Below, piece after piece: positions 1 through 8,189 of a DNA stretch of 64,000 nt (positions are counted from its first letter, which is position 1; the number at the start of each line of letters is the position of its first letter). The notes under the pieces were generated by a model that saw only the letters and a program-made list of their open reading frames with translations, made no database searches and had not been told where the DNA came from. The position numbers and the translations under genes were made by a program. The stretch comes from Rhodospirillales bacterium (GTDB taxonomy: Bacteria > Pseudomonadota > Alphaproteobacteria > Rhodospirillales > Magnetovibrionaceae): the NCBI GenBank assembly GCA_024653965.1, contig JANLGW010000014.1, forward strand, positions 1-64,000, in the 5' to 3' direction.

Positions 1-606
1 TTCCGTAGCCGTGGTAATGATCACATTATCGAAGGCTTCCAGGCGATCCAACTCCGTATTTCCAACGCTGTTGGTGATAAAATGCGCGGTCAGCACATCA
101 GCGCTGATGCGTTTATCGGCCCGCACCGCCTCAGCCCCGCCCCGCGCCACCGCCATATTGCGTTTGTCCCAAAATTCCAACTGACCGTTGGTGGTGATGA
201 TATCCGCGCCGGACGTCAGGGTAACCGGATGAGCATCCTTCAGCACGATCACCGAGTTATCCACATCGTAAATCGCCATGCCGCCCGTCGCCACGCGCCC
301 GGGCGAGGTGATGCGCACATGACCCGTCGCATCCATGCGAAAAACTTCGCTAGAGCCACTGCCGGAAGGGCGGTAATGGGCGCGCATCTCATCGGCGTCC
401 AAAACCGTATCGCCGCGGGTCGCCTTGGCGGGACCGGAGGCGATGAACACTTGATCTTGCTGATTCCACTCGATGCCGCCCTGAGCGTCGATGGTGAGCG
501 GTTCGTTGCCGTCCCCCCCGGACAAATCGAGGCCCTGCGCCCAGGCCACACCTGGGACCGCGCCTAACATCAAAATCAACAGGGTCTTTTTAACCGTATT
601 CAACAT
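1..606 (-). CDS. lptA: LPS transport periplasmic protein LptA (3' end beyond window)
   Basis: LptA carries lipopolysaccharide across the periplasm between the LptBFGC inner-membrane complex and LptD. The reverse-strand frame opens at an ATG (604-606) and stays open to the window edge, giving about 202 residues. A signal peptide covers residues 1-23 (two lysines, a hydrophobic run, then GVAWA before Gln24). The mature part has the OstA/LptA beta-jellyroll pattern, with repeated short strands such as GGIEWNQQDQVFIASGPAKA. It lies directly after lptC in the same orientation, as in most proteobacteria. The start ATG shares its A with the TGA of a 17-codon upstream ORF, so translation may be coupled. 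The C-terminus is not visible. Confidence 0.9.
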   Translation of the reverse strand, partial: MLNTVKKTLLILMLGAVPGVAWAQGLDLSGGDGNEPLTIDAQGGIEWNQQDQVFIASGPAKATRGDTVLDADEMRAHYRPSGSGSSEVFRMDATGHVRITSPGRVATGGMAIYDVDNSVIVLKDAHPVTLTSGADIITTNGQLEFWDKRNMAVARGGAEAVRADKRISADVLTAHFITNSVGNTELDRLEAFDNVIITTATE

Positions 607-659
607 CACTTCTGGCTCCACAGCCTTAAATCCCGTCGCTTAAACGACAGTTGTTTCAT
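606..659 (-). CDS. Possible 17-aa coupling ORF between lptC and lptA
   Basis: The 54-nt reading frame encodes MKQLSFKRRDLRLWSQK. Its ATG overlaps the lptC stop as TGATG, and its own TGA overlaps the lptA ATG as TGATG. It therefore fills the whole lptC-lptA gap with one uninterrupted chain of termination-reinitiation junctions. The peptide is strongly basic and has no recognised domain. No separate Shine-Dalgarno is needed for reinitiation, but a GGAGCC stretch lies just before lptA. It may be a leader or coupler rather than a functional protein, or it may be chance; conservation has not been tested. Confidence 0.3.
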   Translation of the reverse strand: MKQLSFKRRDLRLWSQK

Positions 660-1378
660 CATTCGGCGCCTTGCGCCGCGTGAAGGATTACCTGGGCAGG
701 ACCGGTGAAATAGATCACCTGGCCCTTATCGATCAGCTTAATGCCTTGCGCTTTAAGTTCACCAAACGGACCATGACCATTTAAGGGATCATGCCCTTCT
801 GCGGAACCCGCGTTCAAGTCCACTAACAAGCGCTCCGTCGAAATTTCATAACCGGTGTCGTGAAACAAATTCACGCCACCGGCCAAATTCAAACTCGCCG
901 TGGCGCGTCTGTATTGCCCGGTATTGGCGGTCAGCACCAACCAGGTTCCATCCTCCAAGGTCAAGTCGGCCTTGGGCAACTCCAAATCGACCTGGCCGTT
1001 GTCTTCCGAAATGATGCGCGCCACATCGGCGGTGACGGAATACGGCTGGCGGTTTTCATCGGTGCCGACATAACGCGCATTGTCCATGCCCGGTGTGGCA
1101 TTGCCCACCAAATTAACCGATGCAAAACCAATGCGGAACGTATCATCCGTTTTTAGGCGCGGCCACGCCACGACCAGCGCGATCAGGCCAAGCGCAAAAA
1201 ACGGCAACAGCACCTTCATCCACTTGACGAAACGGGAATAACTTCCGCCCGCGTCTTTATCTCGTGCATTTGCATGGCGTTCGCCTTCGTAACCGCCAAC
1301 CAGATTAGCGGCAAGCGGCGCGCCATCCGCATTTTTAAGGGAATCCGCACTATGGGGTCCGATGGAACGGCTGACCAT
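659..1378 (-). CDS. lptC: LPS export ABC transporter periplasmic protein LptC
   Basis: LptC is the bitopic membrane component of the LPS export bridge; it takes LPS from LptBFG and passes it to LptA. The 239-residue product has an unusually long cytosolic N-terminus (about 53 residues, Gly/Asp-rich), one transmembrane helix at residues 54-72, then a periplasmic LptC/YrbK jellyroll with alternating strands such as TADVARIISEDNGQVDLELP. Family members are often about 190-230 aa, so the extra length is N-terminal. It starts 10 nt after the kdsD stop and runs into the coupled lptA, consistent with one transcript. Confidence 0.88.
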   Translation of the reverse strand: MVSRSIGPHSADSLKNADGAPLAANLVGGYEGERHANARDKDAGGSYSRFVKWMKVLLPFFALGLIALVVAWPRLKTDDTFRIGFASVNLVGNATPGMDNARYVGTDENRQPYSVTADVARIISEDNGQVDLELPKADLTLEDGTWLVLTANTGQYRRATASLNLAGGVNLFHDTGYEISTERLLVDLNAGSAEGHDPLNGHGPFGELKAQGIKLIDKGQVIYFTGPAQVILHAAQGAE

Positions 1379-1388
1379 CGCTTGAACC

Positions 1389-2396
1389 CTAGATCACGCC
1401 GGCTCTAAGGCAATCGTGAATGTGCAAGATGCCCAGCGGTTTGCCGTCTTCGACGCAAAACAGCGCCGTGATCTTGCGTTCGTTCATGATAGCGACGGCT
1501 TCGGAAGCAATTTGCGCCGAACGCACGCTGATGCCACCCGGCGTCATGACATCGCCCGCGCGCTGGTTGATCAAATCCTTGCTCATGTGACGGCGCAAAT
1601 CGCCGTCGGTGATCACGCCCAAGATATCGCCCTGCGCATCGATCACGCCGACCACGCCGAAGCTCTTGGCGGTCATTTCTAACAGCGCCTCGCTCATCGG
1701 CGCATTTTCGTCGATCAGCGGCAATTGCACGCCCGAATGCATTAGATCAGAGACCTTCAGCAGGCGTTGGCCCAATTTGCCGCCGGGATGAAAATTGCGA
1801 AAATCCTGCGCGGTAAAACCCTTGCGATCCAACAGACACACCGCCAGCGCATCGCCCAGCGCCAGCATCACCGTGGTCGAGGTGGTGGGCGCCATGCCGA
1901 TGGAGCAAGCTTCGGGGCTGTCGGGAATGACCAGCGCCACATCGGCGGCCTCGGCCAAAGTCGAACCGGCGCGCCCGGTCATGCCGATCAGGCCGATGCG
2001 GTAACGCCGCGTATAGGCGATGATGTCGGAAAGTTCGGCGGTTTCGCCAGAATTGGACAGCGCGATCACCACGTCGTCTTGCTGCACCATGCCCAAATCG
2101 CCGTGGCTGGCTTCGCCGGGATGGACGAAAAACGCGGGCTGGCCGGTGGACGCCAAGGTGGCTGCGATCTTGTTGCCGATGTGCCCGCTTTTGCCCATGC
2201 CGGTGACGACCACACGTCCGTGCGCCGCCTCGATCAAATTCAGCGCATCGACAAACGGCTGGCCCAAACTTTCGGCCAGCGCGGCTAGGGCGTCCTGCTC
2301 GGTTTTTAAAACCCGCCGCGCCGCCGCCAGATCGTCGCCGCTCACACGGCCATCGGTGCGGGCGGTTTCATCCGAAAGAGGTTTGCTTTGCGCCAT
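1389..2396 (-). CDS. kdsD: Arabinose-5-phosphate isomerase (KpsF/GutQ family)
   Basis: Converts D-ribulose 5-phosphate to D-arabinose 5-phosphate, the first step to Kdo for lipid A inner core. The 335-aa product has an N-terminal SIS sugar-isomerase domain (about residues 45-185) with the phosphate-binding stretch GMGKSGHIGNK at 66-76 and ALSNSGETAEL. Two C-terminal CBS repeats follow (about 210-335), including ITDGDLRR. This is the full-length family architecture. It leads the kdsD-lptC-lptA run, so Kdo synthesis and LPS export are probably co-expressed. The upstream 169 nt to rnd can hold its promoter. Confidence 0.93.
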   Translation of the reverse strand: MAQSKPLSDETARTDGRVSGDDLAAARRVLKTEQDALAALAESLGQPFVDALNLIEAAHGRVVVTGMGKSGHIGNKIAATLASTGQPAFFVHPGEASHGDLGMVQQDDVVIALSNSGETAELSDIIAYTRRYRIGLIGMTGRAGSTLAEAADVALVIPDSPEACSIGMAPTTSTTVMLALGDALAVCLLDRKGFTAQDFRNFHPGGKLGQRLLKVSDLMHSGVQLPLIDENAPMSEALLEMTAKSFGVVGVIDAQGDILGVITDGDLRRHMSKDLINQRAGDVMTPGGISVRSAQIASEAVAIMNERKITALFCVEDGKPLGILHIHDCLRAGVI

Positions 2397-2565
2397 CGTG
2401 GCGATGCTCCAATACGTGAAAACGGGGCGTTAAAACGGGGCGTTCTGGGAAGCCCTGTTGCACAGATTACCCGGTAAAACCTTGCCAGAGCCTTAAACAG
2501 GGGCCTTAAAATAAAACGGGAAAAAGGCCAAAAAAGGGCCAAAGAAGAGCCGAGCAATCCGCCGC

Positions 2566-3186
2566 TTAGTGGGCGAAAATATCCTGCTCGAGCCAACCTT
2601 CCAAGTCCAGCGCCGCGCGGGCGGGCAGAAAATCGAAGCATTGTTGCGCCAGACCGAGACGGCCTTCGCGTTCGAGCATCTGCATCAGCTTTTCCCGCAC
2701 TTCATGCAAATACAGCACGTCGGTGGCGGCATACATCAATTGCTCCTCGCTGAGCGTATCGGCGCCCCAATCGGAAGATTGCTGTTCCTTGGAGATTTCC
2801 ACCCCCGCCAGTTCCCGGCAGACGTTTTTGTAACCGTGCTGGTCGGTGTAGGTGCGCGCCAGCTTGGACGCGATCTTGGTGCAAAACAGCGGGGTCACAT
2901 GAATGCCCAGCGCCTTTTTCAATAGCATGATATCAAATCGTGCATAGTGAAATATCTTTACCACGCCGGGATCTTCCATCAGGCGCTTTAAGTTGGGGGC
3001 CTGGGTCACGCCCTTGGCGAACTTCACCAGATGACACACCCCGTCGCCGCCGGAAAGCTGCACCACGCACAAGCGATCGCGGTGGGGATTTAAGCCCATG
3101 GCCTCGGAATCCACGGCGACGGCGCCGCTGAACGTCACGCCCAAGGGCAAATCATTGTGATGGAGGTGTATGGTCGGAGTTTTCAT
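2566..3186 (-). CDS. rnd: Ribonuclease D, short exonuclease-only form
   Basis: A 3'-5' exoribonuclease of the DEDDy type, acting on tRNA precursors and other structured RNAs. The 206-aa product carries ExoI with D26 and E28 (AVDSEAM), ExoII with D85 (FHYARFD) and ExoIII with Y152 and D156 (YAATD). It lacks the HRDC domains of E. coli RNase D, as is usual for the short alphaproteobacterial form. The ATG at 3184-3186 is chosen because the open frame upstream runs through tRNA-Leu and reads like translated tRNA. It lies 117 nt downstream of tRNA-Leu on the same strand, so the two might be cotranscribed. Confidence 0.88.
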   Translation of the reverse strand: MKTPTIHLHHNDLPLGVTFSGAVAVDSEAMGLNPHRDRLCVVQLSGGDGVCHLVKFAKGVTQAPNLKRLMEDPGVVKIFHYARFDIMLLKKALGIHVTPLFCTKIASKLARTYTDQHGYKNVCRELAGVEISKEQQSSDWGADTLSEEQLMYAATDVLYLHEVREKLMQMLEREGRLGLAQQCFDFLPARAALDLEGWLEQDIFAH

Positions 3187-3303
3187 GCAGAGCCATTCCA
3201 ATCCTTTGAACTTGCCATTTCCTTTGGGCCATGCGGTTGGAAAAAACCGCGTGCTCCCGCGAAAAGAGCCGACCCTCTCACATACTATAGAGGATCGGAG
3301 GAA

Positions 3304-3390
3304 TGGTGCCCAGGAGAAGACTCGAACTTCCACGACCTTGCGGCCACAGGTACCTGAAACCTGCGCGTCTACCAATTCCGCCACCTGGGC
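3304..3390 (-). tRNA. tRNA-Leu (anticodon CAG)
   Basis: An 87-nt cloverleaf on the reverse strand. The acceptor stem GCCCAGG pairs with CCTGGGC, followed by A and an encoded CCA. The anticodon arm CAGGT/ACCTG closes a seven-base loop with CAG. A long variable arm of the leucine type follows (TGGCCGCAAGGTCGT region), then a T-arm containing GTTCGAGTC. It decodes CUG. Confidence 0.96.
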
Positions 3391-3525
3391 ACGACGACAA
3401 ACGGCCTTACGGCCCCTAACGTCCGGGGCATCAAGTATCCTTACGCGCCCTTGATGTCAACCGGATAAGGTAGGGCCTTCTTCTTTTTTGCGCCGTTACC
3501 GGCAAAACCGCGCTATCGTCCGACC

Positions 3526-4149
3526 ATGTCTTTGCGTGATCATTACGACCAACACATCTTGCCGCACCTGATCGACTGGGTGATGCGCTCGCCCATGGCG
3601 ACACGCGAACGCGCAGAATTGATCCCCCAGGCGGAAGGTAGGGTGTTGGAAATCGGCGCGGGCTCGGGCCTCAACTTCCCCTATTATAGTGGCGCGATCA
3701 GCCACCTTTATGCGCTCGAACCCTCGGGCAAACTCATTGCCAAGGCCGAGCCGCGCGCCGCGCGCACGCCGTTCCCCGTAGAATTTCTCAACTTCACGGG
3801 CGAGGCCATCCCCTTGAACGATGCCAGCATCGACATGATCGTGAGCACCTGGGTGTTGTGTTCCATTCCCGACGTCGAAGCGGCGCTGAAAGAAATGCGC
3901 CGGGTGCTCAAGCCCGGCGGAGCCTTGTTGTTCATCGAACACGGCCTAGCGCCTACGCCTGCGCTTGCCGCGTGGCAGAACCGCCTGAGCCCGCTGTGGT
4001 CGTGCTGCGCGGGCGGCTGCCAATTAAACCGTCGCCCCGATCGTTTGATCGAAGCGGCGGGTTTTACCCTAGAGCATCTGGAGCAAACGTATTTGGACGG
4101 GCCAAAATTATTGACCTACCATTACAAGGGCCTTGCCCGCCGCGCCTGA
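3526..4149 (+). CDS. Class I SAM-dependent methyltransferase, METTL7/UbiE-like
   Basis: A 207-aa Rossmann-fold methyltransferase. Motif I is VLEIGAGSGLN (about residues 40-50), with an acidic residue ending the next strand (ALEPS). The post-motif strand MIVSTWVLCSIPDVEAALKEMRRVLKPGG matches Methyltransf_11 proteins. The C-terminal CCAGGCQLNR segment and the length resemble bacterial relatives of the METTL7 thiol/lipid methyltransferases. The substrate cannot be read from sequence; a small hydrophobic or lipid-derived acceptor is a guess. It is monocistronic or precedes the NDUFA9-like gene by 97 nt in the same orientation. Confidence 0.8.
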   Translation: MSLRDHYDQHILPHLIDWVMRSPMATRERAELIPQAEGRVLEIGAGSGLNFPYYSGAISHLYALEPSGKLIAKAEPRAARTPFPVEFLNFTGEAIPLNDASIDMIVSTWVLCSIPDVEAALKEMRRVLKPGGALLFIEHGLAPTPALAAWQNRLSPLWSCCAGGCQLNRRPDRLIEAAGFTLEHLEQTYLDGPKLLTYHYKGLARRA

Positions 4150-4246
4150 AATGCCAACAATGGCCAAAGCCCTCAAAGCAGGGCGATGCCCTAAACCATT
4201 GGGGCCAAAAACAGCAAAGAAGAAACACCAGGGGAGAACCATCATC

Positions 4247-5278
4247 ATGAATCAACAATTGGTCACCGTTTTCGGCGGCAACGGTTTTGTCGGTCGGCAC
4301 ATCGTGCAGCGCCTGGCGCGCGCCGGCCACCGCGTCCGCGTTGCCTGCCGCGACCCAGAATCCGCTTTATTTCTCAGGCCATTGGGCGATCCGGGGCAGA
4401 TCGTCGCCGTTAAAGCCAACGTCGCCAGCGAAACCGAGGTGGCGCGCGCCCTTGAGGGTGCCGATTGGGCGGTAAACTGCGTCGGCATCCTCGCTTCAAC
4501 AGGGCGCAATTCCTTTTCCCGCGTCCACGAAACGGGTGCTGCCAACGTCGCGCACGCGGCCAAAGCGGCGGGAGTGCGAGCGTTGGTGCAGATTTCCGCG
4601 CTCGGCGCTGCAGAGGACGCTAAATCCAAATACGCCAAATCCAAGGCGCGGGGAGAACTCGCCGTTCTTAAAGCCTTTCCCGAAGCAACCATCCTGCGGC
4701 CATCCATCATCGTCGGCCCTGAAGACGGTTTTTTTAACCTGTTTGCCGCCATTTCGCGGTGGAGTCCGGTGGTGCCGATCGTCGGCTGCCCAATTTTGCC
4801 CAAGTTCAAAATGGTGCGCGGCCTGCAGACCCAATGGCTGTTCCCCTCGTTCGAGTTTTGCGACTTCGGCGGCACCCGGTTCCAGCCGATTTATGTCGGC
4901 GACGTGGCCGATGCGGCGCTGCAAGCGCTTGCCCGAGAACCCAATCAGAGCGCCATTTATGAACTCACCGGGCCTAAGGTCTATACCTTCCGCCGCCTGA
5001 TGGAGCTGATGCTGCGCGAAACCGGGCACAATCGCATGATCGTGCCCTATCCGGTGCCGCTGGCCTATCTCACGGCGCTGTTTGCCGAACTGATCCCCGG
5101 CAAGCCGTTCACCCGCGATCAGGTCCATATGCTCAAAACCGACAACGTCGCTTCCGGCAAACACAAGACCCTGGCGCATTTGGGGCTGGAACCGCGCGGC
5201 ATCGAATCGGTGCTGCCGAGTTACCTGCGCAGCTACCGCCCGCCCAGCAAGCGTCGCTTGCGAACGAGTGAGACCTAA
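4247..5278 (+). CDS. Complex I NDUFA9 subunit family NAD(P)-binding protein
   Basis: A 343-aa atypical short-chain dehydrogenase/epimerase. The N-terminal NAD(P)-binding motif VFGGNGFVGRHIV has G10, G13 and G16, and the fold then follows NmrA/NDUFA9 proteins (NCVGILASTGRNSF, PSIIVGPEDGFFN). In mitochondria and alphaproteobacteria this family is linked to respiratory complex I, where the protein binds NADPH structurally. The ATG at 4247 is preferred: GGGGAGAACC precedes it, and the 38 residues before it in the open frame are low-complexity readthrough. The last codons (RRLRTSET) lie inside a 28-bp tandem repeat, so the exact C-terminus may vary between strains. Confidence 0.85.
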   Translation: MNQQLVTVFGGNGFVGRHIVQRLARAGHRVRVACRDPESALFLRPLGDPGQIVAVKANVASETEVARALEGADWAVNCVGILASTGRNSFSRVHETGAANVAHAAKAAGVRALVQISALGAAEDAKSKYAKSKARGELAVLKAFPEATILRPSIIVGPEDGFFNLFAAISRWSPVVPIVGCPILPKFKMVRGLQTQWLFPSFEFCDFGGTRFQPIYVGDVADAALQALAREPNQSAIYELTGPKVYTFRRLMELMLRETGHNRMIVPYPVPLAYLTALFAELIPGKPFTRDQVHMLKTDNVASGKHKTLAHLGLEPRGIESVLPSYLRSYRPPSKRRLRTSET

Positions 5279-5306
5279 GCGCCGCTTGCGAACGAGCGAG
5301 ACTTAA
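5251..5306 (+). repeat. 28-bp tandem duplication spanning a gene's stop codon
   Basis: Two adjacent 28-bp units (5251-5278 and 5279-5306) differ at only three positions. The shared core is CGCTTGCGAACGAG. The first unit encodes the last residues and stop of the NDUFA9-like gene; the second is a non-coding copy just after it. A partial third unit (GCGACGC) follows. Probably slippage or unequal recombination. Confidence 0.85.
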
Positions 5307-5329
5307 GCGACGCAACCCAAAAATGCCAA

Positions 5330-5359
5330 AAAACCGCGCTCCATTCGGGGCGCGGTTTT
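5330..5359. terminator. Bidirectional intrinsic terminator
   Basis: A 10-bp perfect stem (AAAACCGCGC / GCGCGGTTTT) with a 10-nt loop, with A-run and T-run on its two sides. It sits between the convergent NDUFA9-like and marR genes and can end transcription from both. Confidence 0.8.
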
Positions 5360-5379
5360 GCATACCGGCAAACCGACGA

Positions 5380-5754
5380 TCAAGCGGGCTTGTTGTAATT
5401 TTGGTAATTGGCGTGGCCGCGGGCCGCCGCAACGATCAATTCGCCGTATTCGCGCAAAAACACCGACCCACGCACGGTGCGCTGGATCAGCACCGAACGG
5501 CGGTCTTCGTCGTCGGTTTTACGCCGCACCAGCTCCATATCGCTCAAACGGTCGATGGCGCGGGTGATGGCGGGTTTGGACACCTTCAAGGTCACGGACA
5601 AGCCACGCACCGTATGCGGCGGCGGCGTCAAATAGACGGTCAATAACAAAGCCATCTGGCGGGCGGTCAAATCCGGAGCGTCCAGGCGCACGGAGCTGAC
5701 AATGGCGCGCCGCCACAGGTCTAAGGCCTCTAATTCGGTCAATTCAAAGGACAT
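5380..5754 (-). CDS. MarR family transcriptional regulator
   Basis: A 124-aa winged-helix regulator. The helix-turn-helix and wing are clear at about residues 50-90 (TVRGLSVTLKVSKPAITRAIDRLSDMELVRRKTDDEDRRSVLIQRT), including the conserved D-x-R-x3 wing motif. The helices around it supply the dimer interface, but the protein is shorter than the usual 140-160 aa, and the missing part is mostly C-terminal helix. A perfect dyad (5815-5827) lies about 60 nt upstream of its start and could be its own operator. No neighbouring target gene or effector is evident. Confidence 0.85.
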   Translation of the reverse strand: MSFELTELEALDLWRRAIVSSVRLDAPDLTARQMALLLTVYLTPPPHTVRGLSVTLKVSKPAITRAIDRLSDMELVRRKTDDEDRRSVLIQRTVRGSVFLREYGELIVAAARGHANYQNYNKPA

Positions 5755-5814
5755 CCGGACCTCTATTCCCCGCCTCTATTCCCTTATGGAACGGGCTTGC
5801 GCCCCGATTCGATA

Positions 5815-5827
5815 CGTTAAGATAACG
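5815..5827. promoter_or_regulatory. Dyad in the marR upstream region, possible operator
   Basis: CGTTA-AGA-TAACG is a perfect 5-bp inverted repeat. It lies in an AT-rich 127-nt gap between marR and the upstream aminopeptidase gene, followed by GTTAAC and GCGTTACG. MarR-family operators are typically short dyads like this near their own promoter. Assignment to this regulator is inference. Confidence 0.4.
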
Positions 5828-5881
5828 ATCTATTGTTAACTAAGCGTTACGAGGCTGCAACCGTTTAGTTGCCGAAACGGG

Positions 5882-7297
5882 TTAATTTCCGAAACGGGAG
5901 TGCAGCGCCGCAAAAATAGCGCGCAGGCCCATGGCTTCGCCACCTTCGGGACGGCCCGGCTGGCTCACAACATTCCACGCCATCAAATCCACATGCGCCC
6001 AGGGGATGTCTTTGCCGACAAACGCTTCCAAAAACAGCGCCGCCGTGATCGCACCACCATAAGCGCTGTCGGTATCGTTTTTCAGATCCGCCACCTTGCT
6101 TTTGATCTGTTTTTTATAGGGCTGCCACAGCGGCAAGCGCCATAAAGGATCGCAGGTGCGGCCACTGGCGGCCAAGATTTCCGCCGCCAGGGCTTCGTCG
6201 TTGCAAAACAGCGCCGGAACTTCCGTGCCCAGGGCCACCCTGGCCGCGCCCGTCAGGGTGGCAAAATCGAACACCACATCGGGACGGTCTTCACTGGCGA
6301 GCGCCAAGGCATCGGCCAAAATCACCCGGCCTTCGGCGTCGGTATTGCCGATTTCCACACTCAAACCCAAGCGCGTCGCCACCACGTCCAAGGGGCGCAT
6401 GGCGGTGGCGGAAACGGAATTTTCCACCGCCGCAATCAACACCCGCAGGCGCACATCGAGACCCAGCGCCATGATCATCGACGCCAGGGCCAGCGCATGC
6501 GCCGCACCGCCCATGTCTTTTTTCATCAGTTTCATGTTGGCGGTGGATTTGATGTCGAGCCCACCTGAATCAAAACACACACCCTTGCCCACCAGCGTCA
6601 CCTTGGGCGCGTCTTCGCGGCCCCAGCGCAACTCTACCAGACGCGGCGCACGGCCATCTTCGGCGCCCCGGCCGACGGCATAGATAGCCGGATATCCTTC
6701 GCGGATCAGGTCTACACCGACAATCTCGGCGTAACTGGCGCCGGTCGCCTGGGCCAGATCCTTGGCCGCGCGCGCCAATTCGGCGGGGCCCATGTCCGAG
6801 GCGGGCGTATTGATCAAATCGCGCGCCAAACGGGCCGCCCCATGGGCGGCGCGCACATAGGCGCGATCCGCGCCCACCGGCCAGACCAGTTGGGGTTTAT
6901 CCGTGCCGTTATCCTCCGCATCCGGTTTGCGATAACGATCAAACTCATAATCAGCCAGCGAAAAACCCAGCGCCGCATCGGTGGCCGCGTCATCGCTGGT
7001 CAAATCGACCAGGGCAAAAACGCCGCCCTTGGGCAACTGCCCCTGCAGCGCGGCCCACGCCCACGGCCCGCCCAAACCTTCATCGTCCAACACATAAACC
7101 ACGCGGCTCAACGCGCCGCTTTCCCCCGGCAGCAACAGCGCCCGCCCGCGTTGGCCTTTAAAACCCGCGCCTGCGACCCACGCCTGCGTGCGCGCATCCT
7201 GCCCCGCCAGCCAAACCGCATAAGCGTCCTTGGCCATGGCATGCACGGGAACGGCATCGGGAGTCGGATCAACCAGACAGGCGGACATGGAAAACAT
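5882..7297 (-). CDS. M17 leucyl aminopeptidase family protein
   Basis: A cytosolic dinuclear-metal aminopeptidase that removes N-terminal residues from peptides. The 471-aa product has the PepA N-terminal macro-like domain, then the catalytic domain with all expected ligands: K238 and D243 (VGKGVCFDSGG), D261, and the signature NTDAEGRVILADAL with D320, E322 and R324. The GGLDIK variant and length of about 470 aa are closer to the PepB-like and alphaproteobacterial branch than to E. coli PepA. It is transcribed towards marR, with 127 nt between them. Exact peptide preference is unknown. Confidence 0.9.
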   Translation of the reverse strand: MFSMSACLVDPTPDAVPVHAMAKDAYAVWLAGQDARTQAWVAGAGFKGQRGRALLLPGESGALSRVVYVLDDEGLGGPWAWAALQGQLPKGGVFALVDLTSDDAATDAALGFSLADYEFDRYRKPDAEDNGTDKPQLVWPVGADRAYVRAAHGAARLARDLINTPASDMGPAELARAAKDLAQATGASYAEIVGVDLIREGYPAIYAVGRGAEDGRAPRLVELRWGREDAPKVTLVGKGVCFDSGGLDIKSTANMKLMKKDMGGAAHALALASMIMALGLDVRLRVLIAAVENSVSATAMRPLDVVATRLGLSVEIGNTDAEGRVILADALALASEDRPDVVFDFATLTGAARVALGTEVPALFCNDEALAAEILAASGRTCDPLWRLPLWQPYKKQIKSKVADLKNDTDSAYGGAITAALFLEAFVGKDIPWAHVDLMAWNVVSQPGRPEGGEAMGLRAIFAALHSRFGN

Positions 7298-7407
7298 CCT
7301 TATGGGCTAAGGGGGCGTGCTTCTAATTGTGTGTCTTCAATGTAGTCGCACGATCATGAGACGCAAGGGGCGATACGCCCCCACTCGAATTCTGGCCCCA
7401 TCCAAGT

Positions 7408-8169
7408 TCAGACCCCATCCAACATGCGTTGCCAATCTTTCGCGCACGCGACATACCGCGCGTGTTCGTCCGCCTGCTGCGGGTTGTTTTGGGTGCGCTC
7501 GGCAAAGCTTTCCATCACCGGTGCCTGCTGCGCCGCCAGGGCAAAAATATCGACGTGGGGCAAGCGCGAAACCAGCGTCGAAAAATTGGTGATGATGTGC
7601 CCGCCTTGCGGTTTGAGCGCCATTTTTTCCAAATCCCCGCGCAGGCTGGGCAACGCATCGAGCAGGCGCTCGGCAAACGGGCGCAAGACCAGCGCGTCAG
7701 ATTCCAACTGCGCGCGTTCGGCGGCGAAGTCTTCACGCAGCAAAATCTGATGATCACGATACACCGCTGGGGCGGCGGCGGAAATGTCACAGGCCCAGCC
7801 GGGTTTGGGCAGCAGCAAATCGCTCTGCTCGGCCTCGGCGCGCGCGCCCGAAAACGGCATGGCGCGACAGCGCTGCGGTTTGTCGGCATGCACGGCGCAT
7901 AACCCGTCATCGCCCAACGCCGGGCAGGCCATGCCGGGCGGCACGTAGGAAAATGGCGTCAGGCGCACGGCTGCCCGCTTACGATTTTTCAGGTGTAAGA
8001 CGAAGCCCAAACGGGCCGTCAGATCATAGGACTTGCCGCCGGGGCGCACCGGTGTCCACAGCAAAAACAGCGGAAACCGCGCCGCGTGCGCCAAAGCGTC
8101 GGGGATGGATAACGGCAGCCAGCCGGTGCAACATTTTCCACACGCGGTGCAGCCAAAATGACGCTCCAT
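7408..8169 (-). CDS. YkgJ family cysteine cluster protein
   Basis: A 253-aa protein with the CxxCGxCC metal-cluster signature at residues 7-14 (CTACGKCC) and further cysteines near CPALGDDGLC and CRAMPFSG, the pattern of the YkgJ/UPF0153 family (zinc or Fe-S binding; biochemical role unsettled). It lies 20 nt downstream of the ychJ-like gene, which also carries metal-binding cysteine motifs, so the two are probably cotranscribed. No membrane segment. Function beyond metal binding is not known. Confidence 0.8.
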   Translation of the reverse strand: MERHFGCTACGKCCTGWLPLSIPDALAHAARFPLFLLWTPVRPGGKSYDLTARLGFVLHLKNRKRAAVRLTPFSYVPPGMACPALGDDGLCAVHADKPQRCRAMPFSGARAEAEQSDLLLPKPGWACDISAAAPAVYRDHQILLREDFAAERAQLESDALVLRPFAERLLDALPSLRGDLEKMALKPQGGHIITNFSTLVSRLPHVDIFALAAQQAPVMESFAERTQNNPQQADEHARYVACAKDWQRMLDGV

Positions 8170-8189
8170 CGTGCCCAGCCTTTGCTAAC

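Noticed and set aside
82-567. Long forward frame opposite lptA
   Set aside because: Antisense shadow: the reverse frame has the signal peptide and OstA pattern and the right operon position.
3187-3384. N-terminal extension of RNase D through the tRNA-Leu gene
   Set aside because: The 66 residues are a translation of tRNA-Leu and the spacer; a well-placed ATG at 3186 begins the family sequence.
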